From Platerodrilus igneus (Eukaryota > Arthropoda > Insecta > Coleoptera > Lycidae), in NCBI GenBank assembly GCA_036346225.1, contig JARFIW010001453.1, positions 248,001-312,000 on the forward strand: a DNA stretch of 64,000 bases, in the 5' to 3' direction. Every line of letters begins with the position of its first letter. Position 1 is the first letter of the stretch. Of the stretch, positions 24,121-36,001 are shown piece by piece. The translations under genes and the position numbers were made by a program. The notes below the pieces were generated by a model that was given only the letters and a program-made list of their open reading frames with translations, made no database searches and was not told the origin of the DNA.

Positions 24121-25839
24121 TCAGCAGTGGAAACTTTCTCTTTTCAGTTTTAAAACTTTTAAATTTAATTCTTCAAGAACAGAAAATGCTAATGAACCAA
24201 CCACGGTAGTAGTACAACCAGAGTCAAACAAACCTGTGACATCTCTATCTAACAATTTTACCATAATGTACGGACGATTGTCCTGAGGTTTCCTTAAAAA
24301 TAACGCGTCAGCTTTTGGCTTGACGTTCCCTTGACAAAAATCTTTAACGATGTCTAGCCATCTTGACCAATCATCTTTATCAAAAAAATTTTCCTGTTCA
24401 CACAACATAACCGTAGCCTTTTGCATAAAAGCATGATGCCGGCCACTCTGCATCTGCCTACCTAACGAACTTGAACACGACGGACAAGTTATTGACTTAA
24501 CTCCACTATATCCGCAGCTATAACAAAATATTTTACGAGGAATCTTACACCTCCAAAAAGTATGACCTTCTTCCAAACAATTCCAACATGTAAGTTTATT
24601 TACTTTAAATTTATTTACAGGGACTCTACTAGAAAGATTATTATTATTACTATTATTGTTACCAAGAGATTGTATTTGAGGGGGAAATGATTGATTATAA
24701 AAACTACGACCAGTTCGCGCTGAAAAGTTTTTAACAGGAGCGGACCACTTATTTTCAACTTGAAATTTTGAATTTCCTAACGCTTTCGGAACATATTTCA
24801 CTGGACTTTGTACTAATTTATGCTTGGATGCATAAGCTTCTTCCAATTTCTTACATAGCTTTATTAGTGTTGACATACTATCAATTTCCGTTAGAGCTAA
24901 TTGACAAATAAAATCAGGTAATAGATTCTTTTTTACCAATCTAACTTTTGTACATTCCGCAGGTGATTGTGGTAACCTACTAAACAAATTCTCCATATGA
25001 GCTATATATATGACTACAGATTCTCCTTTATGTTGATGACGCGACCTAATTTTTTCCCAAATCTTGTCCTCTGAGTGTGATGGTAAGAAATCTTCCTTTA
25101 ATCGAATAACTAAAGAACTCCAATTTGTTAAAGAATTTCTAACACAACGATACCATTCTAAACCGTTCCCTGTGAACAATTCTACAGAAGCATTAAATAA
25201 ATCTTCTTCAGATACTTTACGCGAGTGTGCTAACTCAGCTACTCTGTCTAAAAATTGATGAACCTGTTTTGGATCACCAGAAAACTTTACTGACCACGAA
25301 CCAATTGGAATAGGGGGTACTAAATATGAAACAGTATGAATAGGAGCACTAACAACAGCTGGAATGGTTTCTCTCATAGAAAATTCACCATATGCGCTTA
25401 CATCTTCATTCTTCTTAAGCTTTTCATGTAGCTCTGCCTCCATGGTAAGAATAGTTGCTAATGATTCATTCCTAAATAAAGTAACTTCATCTGAATTATC
25501 TAAAGGGATTTTTATTCTCCTAACTCGACCATCAAGATGTATTAATCTCGACTGTATCCTCTTAAATGTAGGGTTTGCTAATTCACCTTCAAACTCTAAT
25601 AGAACATTTCTTACTGATTCTATCGAAACCTCAATCTCATCTCGTTCATCTGAATATTCTACGACATATGCGGAAGGATCAATTAAACGACCAGGTACTG
25701 TTGTTTCTTTAGCTAATAATCGGCCTAACATTTTCCTTTTATCCTGCATCGGTCTGCTGCTAACAACTCCTCGAATTCTCAATTCATAATCCAACTCATC
25801 TTTATGCAAATAAACTACTTGATACGTCTCAGCCATCAT
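24121..25839 (-). CDS. gag and start of protease of Ty3/gypsy element 2
   Basis: A 572-residue open frame. The middle (about 185-345) reads as a retrotransposon gag capsid domain (SWSVKFSGDPKQVHQFLDRV, then GNGLEWYRCVRNSLTNWSSL, then QHKGESVVIYIAHMENLFSRLP). A CCHC zinc knuckle follows (C418, C421, H426, C431), then a second CxxC-rich segment (FCYSCGY...CPSC). The catalytic protease motif is FDSGCTTT (D539). The frame ends within the protease. The rest of the protease (ADGALQEVIGSVDLP and onward) is in the pol frame, one base over, near 24130-24145. A shift in the middle of a folded domain is more likely a one-base mutation than a programmed frameshift, though the latter is not excluded. Confidence 0.88.
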   Translation of the reverse strand: MMAETYQVVYLHKDELDYELRIRGVVSSRPMQDKRKMLGRLLAKETTVPGRLIDPSAYVVEYSDERDEIEVSIESVRNVLLEFEGELANPTFKRIQSRLIHLDGRVRRIKIPLDNSDEVTLFRNESLATILTMEAELHEKLKKNEDVSAYGEFSMRETIPAVVSAPIHTVSYLVPPIPIGSWSVKFSGDPKQVHQFLDRVAELAHSRKVSEEDLFNASVELFTGNGLEWYRCVRNSLTNWSSLVIRLKEDFLPSHSEDKIWEKIRSRHQHKGESVVIYIAHMENLFSRLPQSPAECTKVRLVKKNLLPDFICQLALTEIDSMSTLIKLCKKLEEAYASKHKLVQSPVKYVPKALGNSKFQVENKWSAPVKNFSARTGRSFYNQSFPPQIQSLGNNNSNNNNLSSRVPVNKFKVNKLTCWNCLEEGHTFWRCKIPRKIFCYSCGYSGVKSITCPSCSSSLGRQMQSGRHHAFMQKATVMLCEQENFFDKDDWSRWLDIVKDFCQGNVKPKADALFLRKPQDNRPYIMVKLLDRDVTGLFDSGCTTTVVGSLAFSVLEELNLKVLKLKRESFHC

Positions 25840-25924
25840 GGAATAGACTAACTATTTAATTACAAATTAAACTCAATTAAACAACAACATCAATAGACTA
25901 AATTAATCTGAGGGTAAATGATTT

Positions 25925-26026
25925 ACAAACCACAAGTGTAAACAAGCAAAGTCAATCGAAGCCTATACGTTATGTGCTTATACAATTGGCACATCAATCG
26001 AGGCCTACACGCTGGGCGCTATTTAT
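25925..26026 (-). promoter_or_regulatory. Primer binding site of gypsy element 2, duplicated
   Basis: On the - strand, directly after the 5' LTR, the sequence reads ATAAATAGCGCCCAGCGTG followed by TAGGCCTCGATTGA, a variant of the gypsy-type TGGCGCCCAACGTGG site. About 52 bp further on a diverged second copy appears (ATAAGCACATAACGTATAGG, then CTTCGATTGA). Only the first is placed correctly for priming minus-strand synthesis. Confidence 0.65.
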
Positions 26027-28022
26027 AGCCTTTTAATTATTTTGGGATTTTGTTTAACGAGAATTTCCAATAAGCGAAGAGAGCCCACGGCAAGTTCTGA
26101 TGGAAAATGGCTCAAAGTTGTGGAAATCTCAAAGGCAAAGCGGCTAGTCGAACTATATGCTCTGGGTGGAACATGAGCTGTGGGTCGGGGTTGAATTGCG
26201 ACCACTAATATAAAGGATAAGGCGCCACCGTATTTTTTTATACAGAGAAGACCTTACTCAAGTCCCTTGTACAAGGCTAATGCGGAAACCTTTTCGTTAT
26301 AACCGCTATACGATTTATTAAAGACCACATAATCCCTAAAGTTTCTTACCTTATGGCTCGACCTTGACCTTAGTAATCCTCTGTAACACCTGCGAACAGA
26401 TTAAACAAAGAAAAGCACTGTTTGTGCCTTCATACTCAAAAATACTTAAATTCAATTGGAATCATCTTTCATTTATCCTAAATAAAAAGAATAGTCTTTT
26501 GTTCGAAAATAAAAATCTATTCCTCTAGTATTCAATAATGTGCTTTTATACAAAATATCTTTCTTTCTTTATATGTTGATTAATTTAAATTGTGAAAAAT
26601 TAATTACAAAGGTACTGGATAAAATCAGTACCAATACCATTAAATGTGGTTTCATTTAACAAATTGACAAAGCATAAAGATGCTTTCTAAATTGTTGCTT
26701 ATTTATAACAAAAAGTTAATTAGGGTAGATCTACCTTAATTTTACAATGGATAATTTCAAATAAGTATTCATGAAATATCAAATATAGAAATTTAATTTT
26801 TAAGTTCTTATAAATATAAGAATTCACTTTCTCTAACACGTAATGACATCTTCTGTTGTTTCATTGAATTTATAAAAGAATGAGGTAAGTAAAAGTTACA
26901 GATTCCTATTGCTTAATATTGAAAAATATAATTGTGGTCTGTCCTTGACCTATTTAAAAGTTTACACAACTTGATTAAACAAAAATTTATCTCGTTACTA
27001 CGTCCATAGTTCAATTAACATACGAAAACAAATTTTTTTACATACCAGAAATCCGTCTGTCTGAAAAATACCATAAAGGAATCTTACTTCAGCATTGAAA
27101 TACGGAAATCTCCAATTTCGAACAAATGATTGTACTGCGTACTGAAAATCACATTACTCGGCCTCCATTTTGAGTAATTAAATTCCGCCAGGACCACACC
27201 ATGAACAAAGCGTAAAAACCTATATTTCTTCTTGCTTTTAATCAAAAATAACGCAAACCAGTCTCCTGATTACCAATCTGCATGTTAATTTAAAGTTGCT
27301 TTATATGTACATTAAACCACGAAAACCATCAAATGATGCATGATAAATTTATCTTGAATACTATCATTTATAAAATTTCATATTATATATAAATAAAGTT
27401 GCTTTGCAATTTAAATTGAATACCATATATAAATAAATTGCATGTTATTTAAATTGAATACCATATATAAATAAGTTGCTTTATAAATAAGTTGCTTTAT
27501 AAATAAGTTGCACTGAAAATTTTTAATTAATATCGTTACAGAAACAAATTTACTTACTGTTCCCAACGGCCCTTTGACCAAAAAAAATTTCACGTCATCT
27601 ACGAGCTGTTCCAACAAATGGACTATCAAAAATGCCTCTCGGAGATGACATTCTCTTATTAAACTTGATTCGCACGTGCTTCCAACACGAAAAACAGCAA
27701 AAAAACATTGTTTCTAAGAACAATTCGACCTGCTTTCACCACAGCTGTGTTAGAAGTGTCGTCAAGCGAGTTGCTGCCCGGTAACAACGTTACTTCGTAA
27801 TTTCCGAATAGATTGAGCTCTAGGAATGATACTTAATAGAAGCTTTTATTTTGTCACCGTGGAAATTAAATTTTAATTTGAACTGAATACTAATACTTTA
27901 TTGGGCAATAGGTAATATTTAATTAAATGGATTGAATAGCATTATTATGCATTATATTATTTATTATTAAATAAAGGGATTAGTTATACGAACATATCTA
28001 GGTAGAAAATAAAATTGCTACA
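26027..28022 (-). repeat. 5' LTR of gypsy element 2
   Basis: Nearly identical partner of 17937-19909 and, on the element's strand, the upstream one. It should hold the element's promoter and polyadenylation signals. The flanks (TTAT on the left of the element, GTAT on the right) match at three of four bases, so a target duplication is possible but not clean. Confidence 0.88.
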
Positions 28023-29440
28023 GTATTTATACTTTCTATACTGGGCGTTTTCACATATACGTTTCTCCATACAAATAAATATCTACATAATTGGGATTTT
28101 TTAATTTTCTCAATTTTGCATATATACGAGATGATGCAATAGGATCTGTCAATAACCTCTAATCACATCATTTTCCTCCAAATTAAAATATAAAATTTGG
28201 AATCAATCCCACTAGGTTCTCATTGAGCACCATAATTTTTACAATGATGAATAATTTTTTATTTCTAATTATTTACTATCTACAATTATTTACTCTTTTC
28301 TTTCTTTCAAATAATTCAACTTTCACTCAAAATCTAACAATCAATCTTCCTACAATTATTCTTTATTACTTCAAATCTTTTATTACCTTTCTTAATCAAC
28401 TTCTCAATTCTCATATTAAATAAAGTCTTTTCATAGATCAGCTTCAAACTCAATAAAATTCTTTCTACATATGCCTAATTTACAAATCGCTGCAGCTAAT
28501 GTTACCATGCTTATAGACAAACTAATAGGCGCATCTTTAAACTAGTAAATACACCCATCTACTAAATATTAAAGCAACCCTGTGGCGTGATGTTTAATGT
28601 AAATTATAACTCCCTTTACCACAATTTTATTTTTTCAGTGTAATACCTCTATATATGTATTTCAATAACTTAGTAGTCATCATCAGTAGAAAAGGGCTAG
28701 CTTCCAATAGCTAAACTGACAGTTAAACTGAAATTAAAGGTAGTTTCACTTTTGAGGATATTTTCCTCAATAATTAGACTGAAGTGAAACTTTACAATTA
28801 CTAAAATTAAAGCTAATTGCTAATTTTTACTTCTGAGGATATTTTCTTCACCACTTAGGTTGTAGTGAAACTTAGCAAGTACAAAATTTAACAGTGTACT
28901 GGTAAGTGTCTTTACAAAATCTTATTTTATATTAAAAATGTGGTTATGCTTGAGCCGTTGTTTACACTTGAATGTATACTGCGCTTTTATTGGCAAGCAG
29001 ATGAAGCTTGCTTAACCAACAAAGAATGCAGCTGTGAGTATCCTAATTGCCCTCTATCTGCATTAATACACAAAGCGAAACTTTTAACTATGTTAATACT
29101 TTCATAAGCGTTTAAATCCGAAAGTGTGGACGACTTAATCAATTTAAAATTTTCTAAACTAATGGGATGGCTGATTCCGTGAAATATTAAGCAACTCGTG
29201 ATTTCTTATAATCATCTCGTTTAAAATTCAAAATGTGTTCATTAAATCAAGTCTTGACACTACACTTTGTTTGCCCAATATATTTTTGAGTATAGCCAGA
29301 ACAATTTACTTTGTAAATCCCAGTAAATTAGTCCTCCCCCCCCCCAATAATACTTTCCACGACTAAATACAGCACATGTTAAATTGACCGTTGACTACCT
29401 AACTTGTCCTATGATTAGCATCGTAACGTTTGAATTAGGA
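28023..29440. other. Intron sequence with a decayed repeat, no gene
   Basis: AT-rich. About 28650-28688 is a reversed CTGATGATGAC hairpin motif, and 28735-28870 carries two units with GAGGATATTTTCCTC / GAGGATATTTTCTTC followed by a GAAGTGAAAC / GTAGTGAAAC block. The same combination occurs in the opposite orientation at about 34430-34626. A run of C at about 29336-29345 is also present. No coding signal. Confidence 0.5.
28650..28870 (-). repeat. Dispersed repeat: paired GAGGAAAATATCCTC units plus hairpin, copy 2
   Basis: Read on the - strand, two units of roughly 85 bp with a palindromic GAGGAAAATATCCTC core precede an AT spacer and then CTGATGATGAC and ATTGAAATAC. The order and orientation match the copy at 34430-34626. 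Confidence 0.55.
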
Positions 29441-29880
29441 CTTTATGTGAGGGTCAACAAAGATCGTTTTAGTACACGTTATAAATTACGTAAAGATTGA
29501 AGGAAGTTTAATGACCGTTCATGCGGCTTCAAATAATAATAATAAGGGTGATTTTTGCTGACTTTTTGTTTAATTAACAAGAATGATAATTATTGAAAGA
29601 ATTTAATTCAATTATTAAAAGGAGGTTCTATTTAAAGAATTCTTAAACGGTTTTGTACATTGTAAATATTTTGAGAATATTAATGGGGTTTTGACTTAAG
29701 GCATAGGAAGTAGAGGTAGGAAAATTAAAATTCTTTGTTGTCGTATCGCCAGCTCCGTGCGTGGTTAAATCTGAGCTAGCCGAGGTATTAAAATTAAAAT
29801 TAAAATTAATGATAGAAAGAAAAATTTTAAACCTTTATTTCACAAAAAGGGGGCACCGGGTTATTGCAACGATATCATAG

Positions 29881-29926
<46 letters not shown>

Positions 29927-30442
29927 GATATCGCCGTACTCGAGTATTTAACGTCCAGTTGCCTGCTGTTGGCACCACTGTGTCTCTAAATAACCTAGAA
30001 TAAATTTTAAATAATTCGTTTTATAATGCCTCGACTAGCTGTTCAACCCTACACAGAGTGTGGCGATACAATAACAGATTTTACCCTTTTCTCCAACACT
30101 TTCTATTTGAATGAGACAAAGGAAATTAACCAAAATTTATATAATAACAAAAATATGTACAATTTGTATAAAGGTCGTGGAGATACAAATTGTACATATT
30201 TTTGTTATTATATAAATTTTGGTTAATTTCCTTTGTCTCATTCAAATAGGAAGTGTTGGAGAAAAGGGGGGTAAAATTTTTCTGTTATTGTATCGCCGTA
30301 CACTCTGTGTAGGGTTGAACTTAGCTAGTCGAGGCATTATAAAACGAATTATTTAAAATTTATTCTAGGTTATTTAGAGACACAGTGGTGCCAACAGCAG
30401 GCAACTGGACGTTAAATACATCGGAGTACGGCGATATCATAG

Positions 30443-30484
<42 letters not shown>

Positions 30485-30936
30485 CTATGATATCGTTGCA
30501 ATAACCCGGTGCCCCCTTTTTGTGAAATAAAAGGTTTAAAATTTTTCTTTCTATCAATTTTAATTTTTAATTTTAATTTTTAATACCTCGGCTAGCTCAG
30601 ATTTAACCAGGCACGGAGCTGGCGATAATACGACAACAAAGAATTTTAATTTTCTTTTACCTCTACTTCCTATGCCTTTAAGTCAAAACCCCATTAATAT
30701 TCTCAAAATATTTACAATGTACAAAACCGTTTAAGAATTCTTTGAATAGAACCTCCTTTTAATAATTGAATTAAATTCTTTCAATAATTATCATTCTTGT
30801 TAATTAAACAAAAAGTCAGCAAAAATCACCCTTATTATTATTATTTGAAGCCGCATGAACGGTCATTAAACTTCCTTCAATCTTTACGTAATTTATAACG
30901 TGTACTAAAACGATCTTTGTTGACCCTCACATAAAG
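29441..30936. repeat. 1.5 kb near-perfect palindrome built from LTR ends
   Basis: 29441-30169 is matched by the reverse complement of 30183-30936 with only scattered differences, around a centre near 30176. Each arm contains an outer LTR-like segment ending TGCAACGATATCATAGC, a (TA)n array (29883-29923 and 30444-30482), and an inner segment whose sense end reads CATCGGAGTACGGCGATATC then ATAGC. The outer and inner segments resemble the 3' end of the gypsy 1 LTR (CTGAGCTAGCCGAGG, then TTATCATAGC). Four LTR-type ends therefore lie in alternating orientation around two TA arrays. No coding sequence. Confidence 0.85.
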
Positions 30937-31054
30937 TTTTCATGAAAGCAATGTTTAAAATATTCATAAATAAAAATACAACAAAATATTCAGATTGGCT
31001 AACCTGTTGTCTCCAGTTCGAACCAATTCCTGTTCCAACTGTTTGTTCCTATGA

Positions 31055-32056
31055 ATTTATTTATGTTACATGGTGAGTGTGGTAAAATTATAAGCCGCAC
31101 TTGTTGAAAATGCAATGACATTTATCCAGATTTATGGGCAATGAAAATAAGAAATTTAGACGACTATAGAAAAATTTTATAAATTTTGGTTCATCTTTAA
31201 AGTCTTCTAGACAGGCTCACAGACCTGTAACTTCTAACGAAGAAAATGAAATTAATGTTTTAGCATATTTTCATGCCTTTCCACAATCTCCAATAAGATT
31301 GGGATCACACGAATTGAATATAAAGTACGCTTCTATACAGGAAATATTGGCTAAAAATAATATGCACTACTACAAGTTTATTAAAGTACAAGCACTTAAA
31401 CCTGAGGATTGTCCACAAAAAATTGAGTTCGGTGAATGTTTACTAATGCATATTCAAGAAGATCCACATTTTTTAAGAAAAATTATTTGGACTAACGAGA
31501 CAAAATTTTCTCGTGAAGGCATTTACAATAGAAAAACAATCAATTTTGGACTAGTGAAAATCCTTACCTTATGAGAGATTCTGCGTTTCAAGAAAGATTC
31601 AATTTCAATGTATTTTCTTTAATAATGGACAATGAAATTCGATATTTAATTTACGACGAAAAATTAACTTCTTAAAAATATATAGAAATTATAACCACAG
31701 TAGTTGAGGATTTTACAGATACTCTTACACTGGCAAAAAAACCGCAGCAGTTGGTATCAGCTCGATGGGGCTCCAGCACTTTGCACAGCTAATGTAAACT
31801 GCAAGATCTACAACATTTTTCAAGATCGATGGTTCAGATGTTTGGGACCCTGGAATAGGCTTCTGAGATCTTCCGACTTATCTTCGTTGGATTTTTATCT
31901 TTGGGATACAATAAAAGATATTGTGTACAAAACACCTGTAAATACTAGAGAAGAGTTGGAAAATGGGTAAATCAAGATTTTCAGTCCCTAAAACCTACAG
32001 AACTTAGAAAAGCTACCACAGAAGGCGTGTATAACCAAATTTTAGAATGTTTGTAG
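31055..32056 (+). pseudogene. IS630/Tc1-mariner superfamily transposase, decayed
   Basis: Read across frameshifts: MLHGECGKIISRTC (N-terminal helix-turn-helix start), then RPVTSNEENEINVLAYF and SPIRLGSHELNIKYASIQEI. The catalytic core begins IIWTNETKFSREGIYN (first catalytic Asp replaced by Asn or shifted). It continues as LDGAPALCTANVN (second catalytic Asp, near 31765), LSSLDFYLWDTIKDIVYKTP (third position, near 31890) and TREELENG. The motifs match the insect Tc3-like/DUF4817-associated transposases. Several stops (for example about 31572 and 31672) make it inactive. Confidence 0.65.
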
Positions 32057-32293
32057 GAAAATGGCCATCGTTTTGAACTATTACTGCAATAAATTATTTA
32101 TTAGATAAGGGTTTTTACCGCCACCTTGTACATAGTTTTTCATTTAGCATTAATGCATTCTTATGATTGCATTTATTTGATTTAATTAAATAATATTGGC
32201 TATAAATCACATACTAGTCGATTTTTAGGTATAGGAACAGTATACATAGAAAAATAGTAAATTTTAGCAGCTATCGGAATTGCAAATAATATA

Positions 32294-32371
32294 CAGGGTG
32301 TTTCATTTAAAAATCCTAACATTTAATATTTTTTTAATTAAGTAAGATACAATTGCATCTGTATCACCCTG
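32294..32371. mobile_element. 78 bp TA-flanked mini element with CAGGGTG ends
   Basis: CAGGGTGTTTCATTT at the left and TGTATCACCCTG at the right, with TA on both sides (32292-32293 and 32372-32373). Too short to code for anything. It lies just downstream of the Tc1-like relic. Confidence 0.55.
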
Positions 32372-32615
32372 TATGTTTACTGGAGGATTTGGTTACAGGA
32401 TGTGATGCCTTTGGGTCTTAACTAACCCCAACCTAAGCTAGAGTTTCATAGAGTTTAGAAGCATAGGTTTATCAACATTTAATTGAAGTCACGTTTCCCT
32501 AATTAAAAAACGGAAAATAATGAAAATCTTGAAAACTATGACAGATAAGTATACGACAGTATTAAGAAAAATCAATCAAAAATAAACAAGGAATTGAAAC
32601 CTGGCATTAGGTATA

Positions 32616-32799
32616 GGGTATTTCATTTAAAATAACAAAGTTACTACTACATTTTAGTAGAATTGGCAACACTGCATAGTTGAAAATATTTTAAATCAAG
32701 AGAGCATGTTTGCTTACATAAGTGACCAAAAATTCAAAGCGCTATGTTAAGTAGTTCTCCGTAAACGTCTAATAGGCCATCCACCATGAATCACCCTGT
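32616..32799. mobile_element. About 185 bp TA-flanked mini element with the same ends
   Basis: The left end reads TAGGGTATTTCATTT and the right end GAATCACCCTGTA, inverted relative to each other. The right end runs into a TATATATA/GTGTGTG microsatellite (about 32797-32850). Confidence 0.5.
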
Positions 32800-32852
32800 A
32801 TATATATATATGTGTGTGTGAGTGTGTGTGTGTGTGTGTGTTTGTGTGTGAT
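32797..32852. repeat. TA/TG microsatellite
   Basis: TATATATATATG followed by interrupted (TG)n. Confidence 0.9.
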
Positions 32853-34429
32853 TATGAGGTTATGAGAGATCATTGGATACCAAATACTATGAAAAAACCC
32901 CATCTCAAAGAGAAGACAAACTGAAAAAAGTAAAATTTACCTACATTTAACTTTTTTACCCTGTATAAAAATAAGCCTATTCCATTAGCACAAAATGAGA
33001 TTCCCATCTAAAATAACACTCTTTAAGGACACATGCCTTTTAAAAAACCGAGCCCACTTGTAAATAATACTTTAGTATTTCTTCATTAAGCCATGTGTAA
33101 ATGATTGTATTCTTTCGAAAAATACTTTTTAATAGCAAGTTTTCATTGCATTTACTGTAGAACGCATTTAAAAAATATGAAACGCATTTATAACCCCGTA
33201 AAAATAAAAGCATTCGAAATACGTGTGTAAATAATCACTACAACACGTTTCATTTACCGTAAAACTAATCTTATTGCATTTATGAAGCATAAGAGCGAAG
33301 ACCTCATTAATTATGTAATTAAAATCCGTGTATAGACATTTATTGCAGATTGAAAATGAGCCGCATACACTTTTAAAGTAGTAAACACATTGTGATTCGT
33401 ACGTTTCAGAAAGGCCAAAATCTCAATTTCCTTACCACAATAACAAATCTCATAAAGCTAAACTCAGAAGGATTAAATACACAATTTAATACCAGGGCAA
33501 AATTACATGGAATACAAGGCTGAAATAATCACAAAATAACCTGTAAAGTAATATAATGTTAAAGCATAAAATATTTGCAGTAAATGAAATAATAAATGGT
33601 AAAATATACTTACTTGCAATAGGCCAAATAATAGATGGCACAAACAGTTACTAAAATAAACAACATGAATAAGTAAACATCTTAACTATGTAAAACTATT
33701 GCATAGGGCGGGTCCCGATCCGCTAAAATTGTGTTGCACTATCGAGCACTATGCGTAGCATGTAGCGCTGCAGCTAAATATTATAGGTGGGAGTATGTAA
33801 TAGTTGTTTTGGTATACCAACACAGACTTGGTTTCAATAAATAAAATACCATAATAATAGAAGAGGGTTGCATGGAATCATAGCGGAAGGGGTTCTGTAC
33901 CTGTTCAATAACATACAGACTGTATTGAGGGGAATATAGCCAGAAAGAAAAAAAAGGTCGGTGGGGGAGAGGTAAGCTACACTGTACATTTACAAAAGCT
34001 AGCGACGGGTATGAATAGGCGTTATGACTATTAAATACAGGTAAGTTTTAAAACAATACTACATAGAGGGGATTAGGTATAAGCACTTAAATTAACATGG
34101 GTAATATTTGCACAAATACTAAGTGACGGCGATGGGGCTCTTAAAAATTGTTATATCTTGAATTAACTTATTTGTATAGCTTAATTTATAGGTAAATCTT
34201 TTGTAAATATAAATTTCAGAACACCTAGTATAGATGGTATAAATCGTAAAAATAAATAGGTGAGTAAGATACGAGTGCAACCCTACAACCCAACACTGGC
34301 GGTGAATGAATGAAAGATCTAATTCACCCTGTATGGCTGTCCAATAGTACCTTAACCAAGTTGAGGCGGGTCCAAGCACACCTGGGCCTTGATGTCTACG
34401 GCGAATAGCGTCAATGTTCTCCACAACAA
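32853..34429. other. Intron sequence, no gene
   Basis: 33700-34429 is somewhat less AT-rich and includes a CACCCTGTA terminus near 34325, so part of it is probably a further decayed element. Open frames such as 34119-34433 on the - strand show no domain. Confidence 0.4.
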
Positions 34430-34626
34430 ACAAGTGGAGAATACCAGCCTGCGGGTGAGGAGAATATCCTCGATAGTGTTTAAAGCAACATTCTAGTAAA
34501 TTGCATGTTGGGAAGGTTCACTTCAGCCTAATTGGTAAGGAGAATATCCTCTGAAGTGTTCCGGAGCAACAACTAATTATTATTTAAATTTTTACTGATG
34601 ATGACCACATAGTGGTCGAAATACGT
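34430..34626 (+). repeat. Dispersed repeat: paired GAGGAGAATATCCTC units plus hammerhead-like hairpin, copy 3
   Basis: Two units with GAGGAGAATATCCTC (34456) and AAGGAGAATATCCTC (about 34538), each followed by a GTGTT...GCAAC block, precede an AT spacer. Then comes CTGATGATGACCACATAGTG followed by GTCGAAATACGTA. The hairpin GACCAC-ATA-GTGGTC is perfect and is followed by GAAA, as in a hammerhead core, but one T separates CTGATGA from the stem. Confidence 0.55.
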
Positions 34627-34629
34627 ATT

Positions 34630-35996
34630 TAGTATTTTAAATATTTTTTGTGGTTAAGGGTTTTTATGCATTTTTATTTAAATCGTGCCACAGTGTTCCT
34701 ATAGATTATTAATAATTAGATGATAAGATTGACTAAATTAGGTGTAAACAAGAAACATCTTTTTAACAATGAGTTAAATAACTTGAACGCTAAATGCATG
34801 CAAATCCACCAATTTAGGCGATTCTTAAATTAAACAACAGAATATACAACTAAATTTAGCATAATCAAATCGTAAAAATGCCATTATCGAAGTCGGTCAA
34901 CGTTCGTCTGCCAGTCCTAAGCGGAATCGAGATAACAAAACTAGTCGCACAGGCAAGGTCGTGCGTAATTTAATAACAGGAGATTTCCAATACTATACTA
35001 ACCGTTGGAAAACAAGGCTAATACAATTGAATATTTAAAATATAAAGGACGTTAATTTGAACGTTACAAATCAGTTAGAAGAAGGGATTCAAAATCAAGG
35101 TTCAGATTCTATGTTTCTGCCCATAAATCATTTCGGTTGAACATTTAGTTTTGAGGAATTTTATCCAGGGGCATGTAAAGGGTATTTTTCAATGAAAAGC
35201 AAAGTAGGTGGCTAATGTAGAAGGAGTCCATAGATATAGTAGACAAATACTCCAATTAATCAACTTTGAAGGCAAATTTACTCACAAGACTTTGGTGAGA
35301 ATTCGCAAAATACTAGTAATATGTACCCAGTCCAGGCCTCAACTGTAAGTAGATCACGTTTAAGCTCCATTTTATCAACCATTGTTTTTAATCTTGCTGT
35401 TATTCTGTTTTGTTGGACATTTATGTGTTAAATGTGTAATCTTGAAACTGTTTGCTATTGTTTATAAGCCAAAAACCGTTTGGATAGTTAATAAAATGCA
35501 GATATAGGATGCAATTTCTATTTATCACAAAAGATTTATGGTTATGCCATGTTCATTCGCTAACATGTATGAATAAACCATATTTAAATTGCGAATAAGC
35601 TATTTCTGAAGTTTAGGTTTGTTATTGAAGTACCGACCATTGAGTTTGTCTGTATCTGCAAAATTTGAAATTTTCAGTAGCTTTTTGTAGGGAACAATAA
35701 TTTTGGTTATTTTAAATCCATTATTTTGGCTGTTTTTGTAATTGCATCCAAGCACTTTTGACCCCACAGTGAATGTGAAGATTACTGATAATATGTGACA
35801 TTCTAGTGAAAATATTTTGATTTTGAGAATCAAGGTGGAGTTTTCAAGTTTGTTTTAGAGAACCCACCTACCAAAGCAATTACATAGGTTTGCAACCATT
35901 ATTTCAATTTTTGCAACAAGGAGCCAGGGAGAGACAAAGAGTTCAATACTTCTATAGCTCTGTATCTTAATTTGCTTATAATTTACTTTAATTTCT
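34630..35996. other. Intron sequence, no gene
   Basis: AT-rich, without a recognisable element. The open frame at 35600-35833 (- strand) is unremarkable. Confidence 0.4.
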
Positions 35997-36001
35997 CTGT
36001 C

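Noticed and set aside
24130..24145. Programmed gag-pol frameshift site
   Set aside because: The shift falls between the catalytic DSG and the flap region of one protease domain; elements that frameshift normally do so between domains. Kept only as an alternative.
21150..25839. Infectious retrovirus-like element
   Set aside because: No envelope-like frame exists in the 1.24 kb between pol and the 3' LTR, so it is annotated as a retrotransposon.
34119..34433. 104-codon - strand frame
   Set aside because: It spans a repeat boundary (CACCCTGTA terminus) and has no recognisable domain.
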